In this document: piece by piece, positions 5,436 to 6,812 of the stretch
Position numbering within the stretch: the stretch's first letter is position 1
Layout: each line of letters opens with the position of its first letter
From: DAHVFY01 sp040388665
Lineage (GTDB): Bacteria > Chlamydiota > Chlamydiia > Chlamydiales > Rhabdochlamydiaceae
Assembly (NCBI GenBank): GCA_040388665.1
Contig: JAZKBL010000027.1
Location: 1-6,812 of the forward strand
Length of the DNA stretch: 6,812 nt
Reading direction: 5' to 3'
Translations under genes and position numbers: made by a program
Notes under the pieces: model-generated
The model's input: the letters and a program-made list of their open reading frames with translations, nothing else
Told to the model about the DNA's origin: nothing
The model's database searches: none

Positions 5436-6203
5436 TTGGAAAAAATTAAATCTGGAGTTCTTGTGAGTCTTTTATTAATCACTGGCATAACTTTTAGTCG
5501 ATGTTCTCATTTGCCAAACCGAATTTCTACCTCGACGAACAATCGACAGATTACTTCTTGGGCAGATGTTTGCGAAGCTGATAAAGTTAGAAAATTTGCC
5601 GCAATCCATCCTGTCCTCGTAAAGTATCTACTAAGTCACCCACAAGAAAATTATCAAACAATTGAACGTCGTTTCCGTGAAACCAGTTGTATTACTCATT
5701 TGATTGCTGCCGATGTGAGAAATCACCCTCTTTTTCCTACATGGAAAGCTAAAAATGTATGGGGAATAGAGAAGGCATTTTTTGTATTAGTATCTACTTT
5801 AGACGAAGCAGGATCTCTAGCAGAAAGAGCTAAGCACTCCCCAAGTGCTGAAATCAACGAAGAAAGGCTGAAAGATTCTGGCGACATGAAAGCTGCCAAC
5901 AAAAACATGATCGATTTCATCTTAGAGCAAGCAAAGCTCCGCCCAGGCGAAAGCATAGAAGTGAACGATGAAGTTTTTGAGGCACTTAAAGAATTGGTAG
6001 TAATGAAAAATACACAGTATAAAGACGTCTCAACGGAAGATATGACCACAGAAGAAATTGAGATCCCGGCCAGCAGCAGTTCCGCTCAAGCCCCCCAAGT
6101 TCAAGATGATGCGCCAATGGAAGATATAGAAGAAACCACTTTAGGACAAAGTTGCAGCGCTCCTCCTGCGCGCTCACCAAACACCCGGAGAAAAAACCAC
6201 TAA
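5436..6203 (+). CDS. Putative exported protein of unknown function inside the inverted repeats
   Basis: I do not recognise this 255-residue protein. The N-terminus (MEKIKSGVLVSLLLITGITF) has a lysine-bearing start and a hydrophobic core like a Sec signal peptide. Cys23 follows, but the preceding FSR is a poor lipobox (Arg at -1), so lipid attachment is doubtful. Residues about 38-190 look helical and globular, with a Cys pair (46, 85) that could form a disulfide after export. From about 200 the chain is acidic and Ser/Pro/Ala-rich (PASSSSAQAPQ) and ends in the basic RRKNH, probably disordered. The start is uncertain. The TTG at 5436 gives the better signal peptide, while a GTG at 5463 has GGAG five bases upstream but would lose the lysines. 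The gene lies alone between the two inverted repeats, with a strong hairpin 32 bases after its stop. A secreted or surface role is inference; a decaying or passenger gene of a mobile segment is the main alternative. Confidence 0.65.
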   Translation: MEKIKSGVLVSLLLITGITFSRCSHLPNRISTSTNNRQITSWADVCEADKVRKFAAIHPVLVKYLLSHPQENYQTIERRFRETSCITHLIAADVRNHPLFPTWKAKNVWGIEKAFFVLVSTLDEAGSLAERAKHSPSAEINEERLKDSGDMKAANKNMIDFILEQAKLRPGESIEVNDEVFEALKELVVMKNTQYKDVSTEDMTTEEIEIPASSSSAQAPQVQDDAPMEDIEETTLGQSCSAPPARSPNTRRKNH

Positions 6204-6235
6204 ATCGCTCGATCCAAAAGAAAAGTAATCAAGCC

Positions 6236-6265
6236 GCTCGCACTCTCTTCCTTTAGAGTGCGAGC
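6236..6265 (+). terminator. Strong hairpin after the 255-aa protein gene, without a T-run
   Basis: GCTCGCACTCT (6236-6246) and AGAGTGCGAGC (6255-6265) form a perfect 11-bp, GC-rich stem with an 8-base loop, 32 bases after the stop codon. Neither strand has a T-run next to it, so it may end or stabilise the transcript by another route. The rest of 6266-6333 shows no gene. Confidence 0.45.
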
Positions 6266-6333
6266 AAACGAAGAGAACAGCTCTCTAACCCTTAAACTTG
6301 CCGCGAAGAATGGACTTTGAGAAAACAACCTCG

Positions 6334-6450
6334 CGTCGGCGAAGCCACCCTTTTTTCTCTTCTCCCCCTTCTCTGCAGCTCAACTTGTCTCTGCGCTGAT
6401 GAATTTCCTGAGAGATCGTACGCTAAGTTTGAGGCATGCACCCTAAGCTT
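6334..6450 (-). repeat. Right long inverted repeat
   Basis: This is the inverted partner of 5286-5398, listed on the minus strand because its reverse complement matches the left copy. The outer 71 bases are about 93% identical and the inner part is more divergent, with a few inserted bases. The outer end is CTAAGCTT (6443-6450), 43 bases before the smpB start, where the match stops. The palindromic AAGCTT is present at both outer edges, so a 6-bp target duplication cannot be told from the repeat itself. Confidence 0.9.
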
Positions 6451-6493
6451 TCCATAACTGGAAAATCATACGTTCTGTTAAACTTATACCTAT

Positions 6494-6812
6494 ATGAGCA
6501 AAGATTTTAATCCGGAACTTGTCTCCAATCGGAAGGCGGGACATAACTATGAAATTTTGGAGACTTTTGAGGCGGGGATCGTCTTGAAGGGAACTGAAAT
6601 CAAGTCGCTTCGCAATCACGGAGGATCCTTGCAGGACTCTTTTGTCGACATCAAAGGCGAAGAAGTCTGGCTCATTAACTGCAGCATTGCTCCGTATAAC
6701 TTCGGCAACATTTACAATCACGTCGATAGACAAGATCGCAAACTCCTTTTGCACAAACGCGAGATCGAAAAGCTCAGGAAGCTGAAAGCTGAAAAAGGGC
6801 TCACCATCGTCC
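6494..6812 (+). CDS. smpB: SmpB, tmRNA-binding protein (5' part, runs off the window)
   Basis: The frame from ATG 6494 stays open to the window end, giving 106 residues of a protein usually about 150-160 long. It begins MSKDFNPELVSNRKAGHNYEI and has the hallmark SmpB core: NRKA at 12-15, FEAGIVLKGTEIKSLR at 25-40, the NHGGSLQDSFV strand, IAPYNFGNIYNH and RKLLLHKREI. SmpB binds tmRNA (SsrA) and brings it to stalled ribosomes for trans-translation, which frees the ribosome and tags the broken peptide. The basic C-terminal tail that enters the mRNA channel lies beyond the window. The start is well fixed by homology, but no Shine-Dalgarno sequence precedes it. A -10-like TATACC (6485-6490) stands just four bases from the ATG, without a clear -35. 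The right inverted repeat ends 43 bases upstream, so smpB expression may depend on sequence in or next to that repeat. Confidence 0.94.
   Translation, partial: MSKDFNPELVSNRKAGHNYEILETFEAGIVLKGTEIKSLRNHGGSLQDSFVDIKGEEVWLINCSIAPYNFGNIYNHVDRQDRKLLLHKREIEKLRKLKAEKGLTIV

Noticed and set aside
6443..6754. 103-aa minus-strand open frame near the right end
   Set aside because: It is antisense to smpB and to the edge of the right inverted repeat, with no ribosome site and no recognisable product.

Overview
This window looks like chromosome from a member of the Chlamydiae, most likely an environmental (amoeba-associated) lineage. The main clue is a tandem pair of Lys/Ala-repeat proteins of the Hc2 (chlamydial histone H1-like) type. 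SmpB, RarA and TerC homologues and moderate G+C fit but do not prove this. No rRNA, tRNA, CRISPR array, transposase or integrase gene is visible.

Layout from left to right: (1) the 3' end of a nitroreductase-family gene on +. (2) A histone island on the minus strand, 363-1480: two Hc2-like genes of different length, each with its own intrinsic terminator and each preceded by a related leader of about 100 nt. The shorter copy holds a run of ten N near its start, so the assembly is unresolved there. AT-rich spacers upstream of each gene carry long inverted repeats. (3) On +, the AAA+ ATPase gene rarA, with a possible near-leaderless promoter, then a 479-aa protein I do not recognise behind a good promoter. 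A TerC-family membrane protein gene follows after 24 bases. (4) A roughly 1.17-kb segment bounded by two long inverted repeats (5286-5398 and 6334-6450; the outer 71 bp are about 93% identical), containing one gene for a putative exported 255-aa protein. The left repeat overlaps the terC stop codon. (5) The 5' part of smpB on +, running off the window at 6812.

Functionally this is mostly housekeeping: nucleoid condensation (Hc2-like proteins), stalled-fork handling (RarA), metal-ion export (TerC) and ribosome rescue (SmpB). The two most unusual parts are the repeat-bounded segment between terC and smpB, and the histone pair with its shared leader, which suggests common regulation or a recent duplication that included the control region. 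I see no clear new multi-gene system. The repeat-bounded cargo gene is the best candidate for something undescribed.
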